A stretch of 32,538 bases of DNA from Deltaproteobacteria bacterium (GCA_019310125.1 JAFDEW010000016.1:1-32538); one strand, 5' to 3'. Shown: positions 1-8,759, counted from the first letter of the stretch. Made by a program: numbers and translations. Notes: a model not told the origin generated them from the sequence alone.

Positions 1-1
1 T

Positions 2-898
2 GCCGCGGATTACAACGTCAACCGAGGGTGCGCTTATATGGGGTTAGGCCGGTATCAACGAGGGATTGAAGATTTTGACAACGCAATTAAATTTAATCCA
101 AAACATGCCAACGCCTTGGGCAATCGAGGGATTGCCTACTTAAATTTAGGCCGGTACCAACAAGCGATAAAGGATTTTGATAAGGCCATTCATCTTGAAT
201 CGAATAATATTGCAGCTTTTATCACCGGCCGAGGGGCTGCATACGGTAATTTAGGCCAGCATCAGCGAGCGATAGAGAATTACAACCAGGCAATTAAACT
301 TGATCCAACGTATGCTTGGGCTTACAAAAACCGTGGGCTTTCCTACAACAAGTTAGGACAGTCTGATCGTGCGTGTGTTGATTTTTGGAAAGCTTGCTAT
401 TTGGGAGAATGTAATTCTTTAGGACTTGAACAGAAAAAAGGGAGTTGTAAAGATCCTTCAGGAACTTTTTTTATTGATACGGATGAGGACAGAATTTATA
501 TCTCTACGGATGAGTATGGAAAATTTATAATCACCTCAAAAAAGGTTGCCGCCTCCGTAAAACCTGGTACCCAAGGAATATATTTTATCAAGCAAAATAA
601 TAAAGGAACTTATATTCGCACGGACAGATACGGAGATTTTTATCTGGAACCGGAAAAATTATCAAAAGAGGAGGCCCGTGAACGCGCTCGTCAAAAAGCT
701 GAATGGGATGAAATGTTTAGAGAGTCGGTGGTGCGAGATAAAGCAGCAACAAGAGCCAACGAAATTAGAGAGTGGCCGGATAAGGTGTTGAAAGCACAAA
801 AGGAGGCTGAAGCAGCCCAAAGGAAGCATGAGATAAAAAAAGCAAAAGCGTCAGTTCCTATAATTGTTGTCCCTCCACCGATCTGTGTTTGTTGGTAA
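2..898 (+). CDS. TPR-repeat protein, 5'-truncated, with two C-terminal TDxYG repeats
   Basis: The reading frame is open from base 2, so the start lies outside the window; 298 residues are visible. At least three tetratricopeptide repeats (NxGxAYxxLGxYxxAIxDFxxAI pattern) fill the first ~125 residues and probably bind a protein partner. Then come two similar ~30-residue units, GTFFI...YISTDEYGKF and GIYFI...YIRTDRYGDF, an internal duplication I cannot assign to a named domain. A highly charged Lys/Glu/Arg stretch of about 65 residues follows, probably helical or coiled coil, and the protein ends with a short Pro/Cys tail (VPPPICVCW). No catalytic motif is visible. The downstream DUF3786 gene starts 103 bases later on the same strand. 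The TPR call is secure; the function is unknown. Confidence 0.8.
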   Translation, partial: AADYNVNRGCAYMGLGRYQRGIEDFDNAIKFNPKHANALGNRGIAYLNLGRYQQAIKDFDKAIHLESNNIAAFITGRGAAYGNLGQHQRAIENYNQAIKLDPTYAWAYKNRGLSYNKLGQSDRACVDFWKACYLGECNSLGLEQKKGSCKDPSGTFFIDTDEDRIYISTDEYGKFIITSKKVAASVKPGTQGIYFIKQNNKGTYIRTDRYGDFYLEPEKLSKEEARERARQKAEWDEMFRESVVRDKAATRANEIREWPDKVLKAQKEAEAAQRKHEIKKAKASVPIIVVPPPICVCW

Positions 899-1001
899 AT
901 TAAAAATTTTTCTATATCTCAATGACGGCTATCAAGTTCTGGAATCACGCTTGGAAGAAGAACAAAGATCTTCTGAAACTAACTTATACCGGAGGCAATT
1001 T

Positions 1002-1625
1002 ATGGTTGGCTCATCAGATATTTTCGAAAAAAATTATCAGGAATATTGTGCTCAACTGGCAAAAATCGATTTCGGATCAATTAGGGATCGACTTGGGCTT
1101 GTAACTGATGGGGATAGGATGTTTATTCCTTTTTTCAACAGGAGGTATTTGGTTTCAAATAATGGAATTGTGGATACATCCGGCAATAGACCCGACTATA
1201 TGGTTTGTGTCATCCTTGCTAAGTATATCCTCTTATGTCCCGATCAACCGAATGATGATACAGAATGGGTCTCTTTCAAGGATTTCAAAAGAGTTTCACA
1301 CTTTACGAATGTGAACTATTTTTCCAGTGATACCGAAAGAGCCATTGAGAAACATTTTTCAGGTAAACTTAATGAGCTTAAAAGCGCTTGCCAAGAATTA
1401 GAAGGGTTTCACCACGCGATGGAAATATCATACGATCTGTCTATGCAGTTTAACGCGCTTCCCCGTATTTCTCTTTTGTTACTTTTCAATGATGGTGACG
1501 AAGAATTTCCTGCTAAATGTACCGTCCTTTTTCAGAAACATGCAGAATATTATCTTGACCCTGAATCCTTGGCCATGACCAGCGCCCTTCTTACCAGGAG
1601 TCTAAAACGACAGACCTTACCATAA
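1002..1625 (+). CDS. DUF3786 domain-containing protein
   Basis: This 207-residue protein has the DUF3786 signature near its C-terminus: LPRISLLLLFNDGDEEFP, then CTVLF and AEYYLDPESLAMTSALL. I chose ATG 1002 because GGAGG at 991-995 sits six bases upstream; the frame stays open back to 864, but that part overlaps the TPR gene and has no clear ribosome binding site. The body is soluble with no signal peptide. DUF3786 has no established biochemical role; proteins of this family are common in strict anaerobes, which fits the rest of the window. It lies directly after the TPR gene and could be cotranscribed with it, but the 103-base gap leaves this open. Confidence 0.75.
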   Translation: MVGSSDIFEKNYQEYCAQLAKIDFGSIRDRLGLVTDGDRMFIPFFNRRYLVSNNGIVDTSGNRPDYMVCVILAKYILLCPDQPNDDTEWVSFKDFKRVSHFTNVNYFSSDTERAIEKHFSGKLNELKSACQELEGFHHAMEISYDLSMQFNALPRISLLLLFNDGDEEFPAKCTVLFQKHAEYYLDPESLAMTSALLTRSLKRQTLP

Positions 1626-1730
1626 CGGCTTCACAAGGGTTCGGGGACTTCCGGGACACCCTCAAATAATAAGATCCTCTGATAGATTAGTGGAAACTTA
1701 TATTATAGGATATCCCGCTGATTTCCTTTG

Positions 1731-1875
1731 GTTGATCCATTTGATTTTTTAAGTCATTATTTCATTTGGCTCGGGCTAACGCGTGCTAAAGCCCTTCAAA
1801 CAGTCAGTCGGTTTCCAAGAGAAACACGCCGTCGCTACGCTGCACCGAAATCAAATGCCTTTACCCTGGATCAAC
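1731..1875. repeat. Imperfect intergenic palindrome, ~145 bp
   Basis: The gap 1626-2074 has no convincing gene. Its middle is an inverted repeat: GTTGATCC followed by ATTTGATTT (1731-1747) pairs with AAATCAAAT (1848-1856) and GGATCAAC (1868-1875), with an 11-base insertion in the right arm. A smaller GGGCT/AGCCC pair lies inside. The size and design resemble the other palindromic elements in this window, but the sequence is different and no second copy was found here. Confidence 0.5.
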
Positions 1876-1882
1876 TTTCTTC

Positions 1883-1913
1883 TTGACTTGACAGGCAAAT
1901 AGAATCCTATAAT
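1883..1913 (+). promoter_or_regulatory. Candidate sigma-70 promoter upstream of the S41-caspase gene
   Basis: A perfect -10 hexamer TATAAT (1908-1913) follows two overlapping -35-like hexamers, TTGACT (1883-1888, 19-base spacer) and TTGACA (1888-1893, 14-base spacer). Neither spacer is the ideal 17, so the -10 carries the call. It is the only good promoter-like site in the 449-base gap and would leave a leader of about 155 bases before ATG 2075. Confidence 0.45.
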
Positions 1914-2074
1914 AAATAAAAATTTTCCGTGAAGGGGCCTTTATTTTACTTTTACCAAGAAAGGAAACACAATGCATTCCTGGAGTAAACGCCATGCCTA
2001 ACAGCAATCTCTTTTCCCAATACCATTTCACCTCCGGCTTGATGAATGAAAATTTCTGTTTTTTGCGGAGGCGG

Positions 2075-4399
2075 ATGACAAACTATCTTAAAATTATCAA
2101 TATAACGGCTCTGGTACTTGTACTTGCATTCACCGGCTGTACAGTAGCCCAACAGAATGTTCAGCAGCGACAGGTTTCTGATCCGGTTGCCGAAGGTCGA
2201 CAGATGGTAGAAAGGGTCTATACCGCCATCCAGACAAAATATGTCGAACCGGTTCATCCCTACCGCTTGCTCGTCAGTGCCGCACAGGGAATCGAGAAGG
2301 AATTCAAGGACGTTGCTTTGCTACATGAGATTTCAGGAGACATCAGGGTCCTGTCACCTGTAACCCGGAAAGCATATTCCATGGATATCTCGGAAACCGA
2401 TGCCAGGATCGCGTTAAATGAGATGTACGCTTACGGCGTGAACACCTATGGCAGAAGTCAACCGTTGAAAATTGCCTATGTAATGACAAACCGGATGTCT
2501 GAGAATCTTGATCCGCACAGCAGTGTGCTGACGCCGGAAGCGTTGAAAGAGCTTAAAATAGGTGCCAGCGGCAAGTTATCAGGAATCGGGATAAGCATTA
2601 CCGTGCGGGAGAAAAAGGTAACGGTCGTTACCCCTATTGAAGGATCGCCGGCATACCGGGCCGGCATCCAATCCGGAGATGTGATCTTGAAGGTTGACGG
2701 GGTGCCTGTTTACGATTTGCAAACGGCTGTGAGGGCCATGCGCGGAACGGCCGGCACCGCCGTTGTGGTAACCATTTCTCGAACCGGATTGCCGCATCCT
2801 TATGAGCTTCGACTGTTGCGGGAAACCATAACCGTCAAATCCGTCAAAACAGTGGCTTTTGATGCGGGTATCCACTACATACGGGTAGCCGATTTCAGCA
2901 ATGGAACGGCCAAAGATATCGAAGCGATTTTACGATGCCCAAAGCAATTTGGCATGCCCATGAAGGGTTTGATCATCGATCTTCGCAACAATCCCGGTGG
3001 CTTTTTGGGCCAGGCATTGAAATCAGCGGATTACTTTATCAGGGATGGACAATTGCTGATCGTCAGAGGACATACCACGGAAAGTACCCAGAAATTTTCC
3101 GCTACCATAGACGATACAGAGGGGGATTTTCCTGTTGTTGTGCTGATTAATAACGGCAGTGCCAGTGGCGCTGAAATTATGGCCGGCGCCCTAAGGGGTC
3201 TGGGGCGTGCTCTGCTCATCGGCGATGTAACTTTCGGCAAGGGATCGGTTCAGACGATCATGGATCTTCCAGGAGGATACGGACTGAAATTAACCATGGG
3301 GCTCTATGAGTTGCCCGGCGGTCGGAGAATTGACAGAATAGGAATTCAACCGGATATTCTACTTAGCACTGATGCCGAGGCTCTTCGGGAAAAGGACCTC
3401 TATGGTTCGGCGGCGGCTAAGAAAGGATCCGGTAGAACGGACAATGGAGACAAAGCTTTCAGGCAGTCAAGATACAACAAGCTGGAAGCTGGCCGTCTCA
3501 TGGAAGATCCGGCCATTGATCGCGCAGTGCAAATAGTGAAGCGGACACGATCCCCACTTTTAAAGGATATGCTTGCAGCCGACCTGTCAATCCAAACCGC
3601 GGCCGCATCGCCTGTTCGGCCGGCACTTCAAACCTCATCATCGGTTTCGGCGGGTATCCGGCCAAGGCTTTTTGTCCTAACCATAGGGGTCAGTCGTTAC
3701 AAGGAGGCACGTCTTTCCCTGGCATATGCTGAAAAGGATGCCCAGGCAATGGCTGCTGCCTTAGGGGCTCAGAACACCTCTTTGTTCAGGGAGGTTCGAA
3801 CAAAAGTACTGGTGGATGAGGCGGTATCGCGCGATAGCATACTAGAATCCATGAATAGCTTTCTGGGCCAGGCCGTATCCTCAGACGTCGTGCTGATCTT
3901 TGTAGCCGGCCATGGGATCAAGCGCTCGGCCACCGACACTTTTTATTTTCTCCCCCATGAAGCCAATTCTCAGAACATGACCACAAAAGGGCTCCGATGG
4001 TCGGATTTTGAAGAAGAGGCCGCAGCTCTCGGTGCGCGCGTGAAGAACGTCATCCTGATGCTGGACACCTGCCATTCCGGGGCACTGCAGATCGGTATGC
4101 GAGGAATTGAGGTCACCCCCGATCTGTCATCCGCTTTTCAACGAAAGGGAACCTATGTGCTCGCAGCGGCCAGTGCAGATGAGGCGGCTGTCGAGGCCGA
4201 TACATGGGGACACGGAGCATTTACTCATGCGATTCTTTCCGGGTTAAAGGGTGATGCAGACTATAATAGTGACCGAATCGTCGATGTTTTAGAACTATTT
4301 CACTATGTGGAAGCCAGGGTTGCCGACATGACCAGGGGACAGCAGCATCCGCGATTCCAGATGGGTGGAGGAGCTCTACCGTTGTGTGCATCGCATTAG
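2075..4399 (+). CDS. Predicted lipoprotein: S41/PDZ C-terminal processing protease fused to a caspase-like (C14) domain
   Basis: This 774-residue protein carries two peptidase modules. A hydrophobic leader ends at a lipobox-like LAFTGC (Cys22), so it is probably a periplasm-facing lipoprotein. A PDZ domain (~165-245) precedes the S41 core (~265-440), with catalytic Ser364 in NNGSASGAE and Lys389 in FGKGS. The 25-residue Ser-Lys spacing matches Prc/CtpA enzymes. After a variable linker (~440-525) comes a caspase fold (~529-770) with His613 in AGHG and Cys666 in DTCHSG, so both dyads are intact. ATG 2075 was preferred because the lipoprotein leader begins there and GGAGG (2067-2071) is close upstream, though the spacing is a short three bases. 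In-frame ATGs at 1994 and 2042 would add a non-signal extension. The substrate is unknown; the caspase half could be processed by, or process, the S41 half. Confidence 0.88.
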   Translation: MTNYLKIINITALVLVLAFTGCTVAQQNVQQRQVSDPVAEGRQMVERVYTAIQTKYVEPVHPYRLLVSAAQGIEKEFKDVALLHEISGDIRVLSPVTRKAYSMDISETDARIALNEMYAYGVNTYGRSQPLKIAYVMTNRMSENLDPHSSVLTPEALKELKIGASGKLSGIGISITVREKKVTVVTPIEGSPAYRAGIQSGDVILKVDGVPVYDLQTAVRAMRGTAGTAVVVTISRTGLPHPYELRLLRETITVKSVKTVAFDAGIHYIRVADFSNGTAKDIEAILRCPKQFGMPMKGLIIDLRNNPGGFLGQALKSADYFIRDGQLLIVRGHTTESTQKFSATIDDTEGDFPVVVLINNGSASGAEIMAGALRGLGRALLIGDVTFGKGSVQTIMDLPGGYGLKLTMGLYELPGGRRIDRIGIQPDILLSTDAEALREKDLYGSAAAKKGSGRTDNGDKAFRQSRYNKLEAGRLMEDPAIDRAVQIVKRTRSPLLKDMLAADLSIQTAAASPVRPALQTSSSVSAGIRPRLFVLTIGVSRYKEARLSLAYAEKDAQAMAAALGAQNTSLFREVRTKVLVDEAVSRDSILESMNSFLGQAVSSDVVLIFVAGHGIKRSATDTFYFLPHEANSQNMTTKGLRWSDFEEEAAALGARVKNVILMLDTCHSGALQIGMRGIEVTPDLSSAFQRKGTYVLAAASADEAAVEADTWGHGAFTHAILSGLKGDADYNSDRIVDVLELFHYVEARVADMTRGQQHPRFQMGGGALPLCASH

Positions 4400-4538
4400 G
4401 TCAACATCACAGGGAATGATGTCAAATCTTAAACAGTGAAATAAAATAATTTCAATTATGATATCAGTTAGTTATTATCTCAACAAAACCTTTATTTGTG
4501 GTTATATTCAGATTCATAAAAAGAAGGAATGAGAATTC

Positions 4539-4868
4539 ATGGGAGAAAAACACACTCTGGAAAACGGGATGGAGTTGTTAAAAGAGCAACTACCCAATGT
4601 GGCGAATGCTTTCGGACTCCTTCGTGACGAAGCGACCAAAGACGGCGTATTGAGTGCCAGAACGAAGCGACTGATATTGGTGGCGGTTTCAGTAGCGCTG
4701 CGCTGCGAACCTTGCATCCGAACACATGTAAAGGCGGCTGTTGAAATGGGGGTGTCCCGCAAAGAAATCCTGGAAGCAACGGGAATCTCTATTCTGATGG
4801 CGGGAGGTCCTGCCATTGCTTATACTTCAACGATTGTTTTGAAAGTCCTCGATGAAATGGCCGTTTGA
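4539..4868 (+). CDS. Carboxymuconolactone decarboxylase / AhpD-like protein
   Basis: This 109-residue all-helical protein has the CMD/AhpD motif C56-E-P-C59 followed by H63 (RCEPCIRTH). In AhpD-like members this thiol pair is redox active and helps remove peroxides; in others the family acts as a decarboxylase. The intact CxxC-x3-H favours a thiol-redox role. The length is normal for the single-domain form. AAGGAATGAG lies just upstream of the ATG. It stands alone: the previous gene ends 139 bases upstream and the next is on the opposite strand. The family call is firm; the substrate is not known. Confidence 0.85.
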   Translation: MGEKHTLENGMELLKEQLPNVANAFGLLRDEATKDGVLSARTKRLILVAVSVALRCEPCIRTHVKAAVEMGVSRKEILEATGISILMAGGPAIAYTSTIVLKVLDEMAV

Positions 4869-5038
4869 AGGAAACAGAAGATCGAAAAGGCAAAAAAAGT
4901 CGTTCAAGACGATTTCAGAACCTGCTTTATCCTGATTTACATTGGACTTGTGGGGTATAGCATGGGGTATGATATTGTTGGTTAAATAAAACGGACCCAG
5001 AAAAATACTATAAAACTCTAATATTACATATAAAATTA

Positions 5039-6145
5039 CTATATCTTATTCAACTCATAACTTCGGCTTCCAAGTCCAAGGCGTTGGGCATAATCGAGCT
5101 GAATGGTCCAGTCCACGTTAGGATAAATCCCCTTAAATTTATCCTCACCTTTTTCCCTGTTCGTTGTAAGGCATGATTCCGGAAGCGCCTGTTCACTGTT
5201 CACAAGATCCACGGAAGCCTGGTCAATGGCAACCGGGTCGGTGGACGCAACGATGCCGATGTTCCTTACGATAGGAGCATCATTATGACCGTAACAATCA
5301 CATGCCGGGGATATATCGGTAATGAAATTTACGAACAATGTTTTGCCTGCTTTATTTTTTAAAACCCCCATGGTGTATTCCACCATATTTTCCAGAAAAA
5401 CAGGTATGTCTTGATCCCACTGGATCTGTATGGCATCGTTGGGGCAGATAATAATGCATTCCCCGCAGCCGATGCACTTTTTTGCGTCCAGCACCGCCTT
5501 TTCTTCTTCCAATGACAGGGCGTTTTGTGAACAGTGATCCGTACAGTCTCCGCATCCCACACATTTTTCCTCTATCACTAAGGGGGCTAAGGTTGAATGC
5601 TGTGCCAGTTTTCCCCGGCGGGAAGCGCATCCCATTCCCACATTTTTTATGGTTCCGCCAAAACCCGAAAGTTCATGTCCTTTGAAATGGGCAACGGATA
5701 TCAGCGCATCGGCCTCCATAATGTCCGACCCGATGTACACTTTTTTAAAATTCTTCTGATTAACGGTTACCGATGTTTCGCTTTTACCTCTTAATCCGTC
5801 GGCAATGACAATCGGGGCATCCACAACAGCATAGGCAAAACCGTTTTGAATCGCGGTTAACAGATGATGGGGAGAATCGCTTCGTGTTCCGGCATAGAGG
5901 GTGTTGGCATCGGTCAAAAACGGAACCGCGCCGATATTTTTGATGGATTCCACAATCTTGCGTATAAATACCGGGCGGATAAACGCGGTATTTCCCTGCT
6001 CTCCGAAATGGAGTTTGACCGCAACAAGATCCCTTTGTTTGATTGTTTGGGAAAGACCGGCAGTATCCAAAAGCCTTGCAAGCTTTGCAACAAGATTTTC
6101 CTTGGCTGTGGCTCTTAAATCGATAAAATAGACGTTGCTTTTCAT
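5039..6145 (-). CDS. DUF362 protein with two [4Fe-4S] ferredoxin motifs
   Basis: The 368-residue protein has a DUF362 body (residues ~1-190 and ~245-350) with two ferredoxin-type clusters inserted: C195, C198, C201, C205 (CVGCGDCTDHC) and C224, C227, C230, C234 (CIGCGECIIIC). Each should bind a [4Fe-4S] cluster, so an electron-transfer or cluster-delivery role is likely. No substrate is established for the family, which is typical of anaerobes. No signal peptide is visible, so it is probably cytoplasmic. A GGGAGG site lies just upstream of ATG 6145. It is divergent from the YkgJ-type cysteine-cluster gene, sharing a 96-base AT-rich gap that could hold both promoters. Confidence 0.88.
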   Translation of the reverse strand: MKSNVYFIDLRATAKENLVAKLARLLDTAGLSQTIKQRDLVAVKLHFGEQGNTAFIRPVFIRKIVESIKNIGAVPFLTDANTLYAGTRSDSPHHLLTAIQNGFAYAVVDAPIVIADGLRGKSETSVTVNQKNFKKVYIGSDIMEADALISVAHFKGHELSGFGGTIKNVGMGCASRRGKLAQHSTLAPLVIEEKCVGCGDCTDHCSQNALSLEEEKAVLDAKKCIGCGECIIICPNDAIQIQWDQDIPVFLENMVEYTMGVLKNKAGKTLFVNFITDISPACDCYGHNDAPIVRNIGIVASTDPVAIDQASVDLVNSEQALPESCLTTNREKGEDKFKGIYPNVDWTIQLDYAQRLGLGSRSYELNKI

Positions 6146-6241
6146 GGCATCCTCCCGTTAAAATTGTCTAAATAAAAAAATTACTGTTTGTTTCTATCAA
6201 AGTCAAGGTGTTTGGAAAAAGAATTTGCCAAGGAAAAATAA

Positions 6242-6922
6242 ATGGATTTGAATTCAAAGATAGCGGTTTTAAATCAGATTTACAGCGTGTATGACGAGTT
6301 CCTCCACACGCTGCATATGGCCTGCAAAAAATATTGTGCCGAGTGCTGTACCCGTAACGTGACCCTGACGACTCTTGAAGGATATCTTATCGCAACCCAG
6401 ATGATTTCATCCGGGAAATCGGGTTTGCTTGAAAATATTGAGAGCGCACTGCCCAAGAAACGATTTCAACCCCTGACAACCACAAACAGACTTGCGGATC
6501 TTTGCATGAAAGGGGGAGATCCTCCGGAAGAAAAACACCATGATTCAAATGAACGCTGCCCGCTTTTAAAAGACAACCTGTGTCCGATTTATCCGGTAAG
6601 GCCCTTCGCGTGCCGGTGTTTTGTTTCAAAAAAAGATTGCCGGAAACAAGGATATGCCGAAGTTGATCCGTTTGTTTTGAGCGTTAACAATCTGTTTTTG
6701 CAGGTTATCGAGCATGTGGATTCTCAGGGGTTCTCGGGAAATCTCATCGATGTGCTAAAATTCATGGCCTCAAAAAACAATCGCCACAACTACAAAAAGA
6801 ACACTATGGACCATCCGGATGCCGGTTTGATCCCCAATCTAAAGATTACGGTTTTGATGATACCGCCGGAACACCGGGTTGAAATAAACCCCATACTTAA
6901 GGCACTTCAAAACATAACCTAA
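6242..6922 (+). CDS. YkgJ-type cysteine cluster (putative zinc/iron-chelating) protein
   Basis: This 226-residue protein has the cysteine pattern of the CxxCxxCC family: C28, C32, C35, C36 near the N-terminus, then C106 (RCPLL), C114 (LCPIYPVRP), C124, C126 and C133. YkgJ-like proteins are predicted to bind zinc or an iron cluster; no reaction is proven. The C-terminal ~70 residues are not part of the motif and I do not recognise them. AAGGA lies just upstream of ATG 6242. It is transcribed away from the DUF362 ferredoxin gene and converges on the lactonase-like MBL gene, placing it in a neighbourhood rich in metal-binding proteins. Confidence 0.82.
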   Translation: MDLNSKIAVLNQIYSVYDEFLHTLHMACKKYCAECCTRNVTLTTLEGYLIATQMISSGKSGLLENIESALPKKRFQPLTTTNRLADLCMKGGDPPEEKHHDSNERCPLLKDNLCPIYPVRPFACRCFVSKKDCRKQGYAEVDPFVLSVNNLFLQVIEHVDSQGFSGNLIDVLKFMASKNNRHNYKKNTMDHPDAGLIPNLKITVLMIPPEHRVEINPILKALQNIT

Positions 6923-6957
6923 GATGAGCGTTTCAAATTTTAAAAGGGGATTAAACA

Positions 6958-7698
6958 TCAAGGAATCGTATCCACTGATGCAAATTCCGGTTCGTGAAGC
7001 GGCAGCAGTATATCCGCCATATGTTTAACCTTCAGCATAATATCATAAGCCTTATAGGCATTTACAACAGTTCCGGGAGGAATTACCTCCATTTCCATGG
7101 CTTTTATTTGAATCGGCGGATAAAAATTTTCTTTAATTACACAAAAACCGGTTATGGCGGCCTGACCGGAAGGTGTATCAATGAATACGGTGAGGCCCCC
7201 TTCCGTATGAACCGGTGTATGAACCACACGAATCCCCGGCAGAATTTCCCTGTCACCGGTAATCATTCGGATCTGCCCGTTTTCCTCCACATCCTCTATG
7301 TAATCCTCAAGATAGCGATAATCCAGCGGGTGAGGATTGTGAATTCTTTCTATTTCTTTTTCGTGGACATAAATTTCAGCGTTTTCACATTTGTAATCGT
7401 TTTCACAGTGGTCGTTATGCAGATGAGTGTGGATAACCATGTCGATGTCCGCCGGTGACAGACCCCATCGGGATAGCCCTTGCTCGAACGTATAAATTTT
7501 TCCACCGATGGACGCTTCCCTGTCCGGGGATTGGATCGGACTCATTTCACCGGTATCCACCAGGATTTTCCGGTCTCCGCCTTCTATATACCAGCAGTAA
7601 ATAGGGATGGTATATTCCTGGCCGTTTCCGTACTGATACGTCATCATGCTTTTGTCAAAAATTTTGGTTCCCACAACAATGGGATGGATCTTGAACAT
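6958..7698 (-). CDS. MBL-fold metallohydrolase, N-acyl-homoserine-lactonase-like
   Basis: The 246-residue protein shows the metallo-beta-lactamase dinuclear metal motif H92-x-H94-x-D96-H97 (THLHNDH), a later HTPVHTEGG histidine and a C-terminal LPLHEPEF histidine. The overall length and the N-terminal sequence up to the LVDTG strand resemble AiiA-type lactonases, which hydrolyse acyl-homoserine lactones; many relatives have other substrates. In the usual GHTPGH-type strand this protein has HTPVHTEGG, so the active-site loop is somewhat atypical. A strong AAGGAGAG site precedes ATG 7698. Quorum-quenching activity is possible but unproven. The gap 7699-7864 to the next MBL gene holds nothing I can name. 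Confidence 0.8.
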   Translation of the reverse strand: MFKIHPIVVGTKIFDKSMMTYQYGNGQEYTIPIYCWYIEGGDRKILVDTGEMSPIQSPDREASIGGKIYTFEQGLSRWGLSPADIDMVIHTHLHNDHCENDYKCENAEIYVHEKEIERIHNPHPLDYRYLEDYIEDVEENGQIRMITGDREILPGIRVVHTPVHTEGGLTVFIDTPSGQAAITGFCVIKENFYPPIQIKAMEMEVIPPGTVVNAYKAYDIMLKVKHMADILLPLHEPEFASVDTIP

Positions 7699-7864
7699 AA
7701 TCAGACTCTCCTTTGAATATAACAGCGCATTAAAAAGAACTCAGTAGTCGTGGTGTTTTTCTTATAAGGCTCAGCAAATAGCGGAGTGTACGATGCCGTT
7801 GCGGATCATTCATGGAGCTATTTTATCAAAATAACTTTCCGACTCCTCAAATAGCCTAACAATA

Positions 7865-8500
7865 TTATATTACAATCACTTTACCTGCGCCACCTTCAAG
7901 AGTTTTATCGGGGTAAAGATCTTTGATTTCCCGAATAAATTGGGTGCAATGAGTGGGGCAGACGGTTTCCAGATTATCGATGAGATTAAACTCGTTGAAT
8001 CCATGAAGCCCGCCGATAAGCGTTCTAACTTTCCCTACTTCTGATGCGGCGTGCAAAATTTCCCGGACACCCGGATGGGAACATCCGGCAATCACCGTTA
8101 CACCGGTAGGTTCTCTTATTATCAGGGAATGCTCGATATTCTTTAATTCACCTGTGGAATATATATTATCATGCAGTTTACGTTTTTCGGTAACTCGTAT
8201 CGCAGTTACGGTATCATCTGATACCGCAAGGGAACAGGGGATATAAACCTTCACCGGATTTAAATTGAGGAACCAGGAAAGCCCGCCGGTATGATCCGAG
8301 TGGGAATGAGAAATAAAAACCTCGTCAATCTGCATGGGATCAATTCTCAATTGTCTCATATTATAATCGAGAATATCCGCTTTCGCCCCGGTATCAAAGA
8401 GTATATTTTTTCCAAAAACTTCTACCAAACATGAAAATCCCCAGTCAGATTTTAAATTCTTATCCCATGCTGTGTTGTCATATATTATGGTTACCTTCAC
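7865..8500 (-). CDS. MBL-fold protein of the dihydropterin / RFA-P synthase-like family (COG1237)
   Basis: About 211 residues. Visible signatures are VTIIYDNT at the start, the metal motif SHSHSDH(TGG), AGCSHPGV, IGGLHGF, CPTHCT and the C-terminal EGGAGKVI. Together these mark the COG1237 MBL group named after archaeal beta-ribofuranosylaminobenzene phosphate synthase-like enzymes; in bacteria the substrate is uncertain. I chose GTG at 8500 because GAGG lies six bases upstream and family members start just before this strand. The frame continues to a TTG at 8551 without a better ribosome binding site. It is downstream of DUF134 and DUF5320 on the same strand, separated by two hairpins. Confidence 0.78.
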   Translation of the reverse strand: MKVTIIYDNTAWDKNLKSDWGFSCLVEVFGKNILFDTGAKADILDYNMRQLRIDPMQIDEVFISHSHSDHTGGLSWFLNLNPVKVYIPCSLAVSDDTVTAIRVTEKRKLHDNIYSTGELKNIEHSLIIREPTGVTVIAGCSHPGVREILHAASEVGKVRTLIGGLHGFNEFNLIDNLETVCPTHCTQFIREIKDLYPDKTLEGGAGKVIVI

Positions 8501-8605
8501 TTCAGACCTCAGTATTTCGTTAAAAATTTCGCCGGCGTCAGAACTGTCCAATTTTCATGGAATGGGTCTGAACTTTTAGCAAATTTATTCGCCTTCGCCG
8601 GAATA

Positions 8606-8625
8606 CCCTGCAGCTTGCTGCAGGG
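8606..8625. repeat. Perfect 8-bp hairpin, copy 1 of a pair
   Basis: CCCTGCAG-CTTG-CTGCAGGG is a perfect stem-loop without a T-run. It lies inside a wider inverted pair, GCCTTCGC (8591-8598) with GCGAAGGC (8663-8670). A near-identical hairpin follows at 8731. Both lie between the MBL and DUF5320 genes and look like REP-type units. Confidence 0.7.
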
Positions 8626-8730
8626 ATGAACGGCAAGGTGAACCGCGCCGAAGCTCATCAGAGCGAAGGCTGGTTAATTTTGCTATATCATTTTACGTTG
8701 GAATGGCTACGGCGCAATTCCGCTTTGATA

Positions 8731-8750
8731 CCCCGCAGCAAGCTGCGGGG
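8731..8750. repeat. Perfect 8-bp hairpin, copy 2 of a pair
   Basis: CCCCGCAG-CAAG-CTGCGGGG repeats the hairpin at 8606 with compensating base changes in both arms (T/A to C/G) and the complementary loop sequence. The paired changes show that the structure, not just the sequence, is kept. It sits nine bases beyond the DUF5320 stop and could protect or end that transcript. Confidence 0.7.
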
Positions 8751-8759
8751 AGCTTCATT

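Noticed and set aside
1994-2074. Start of the S41-caspase gene at 1994 or 2042
   Set aside because: Both would put a non-signal extension before a clear lipoprotein leader beginning at 2075.
6994-7458. 154-residue plus-strand frame
   Set aside because: It is antisense to the lactonase-like MBL gene, which has full metal motifs and a ribosome binding site; the antisense frame has no family features.
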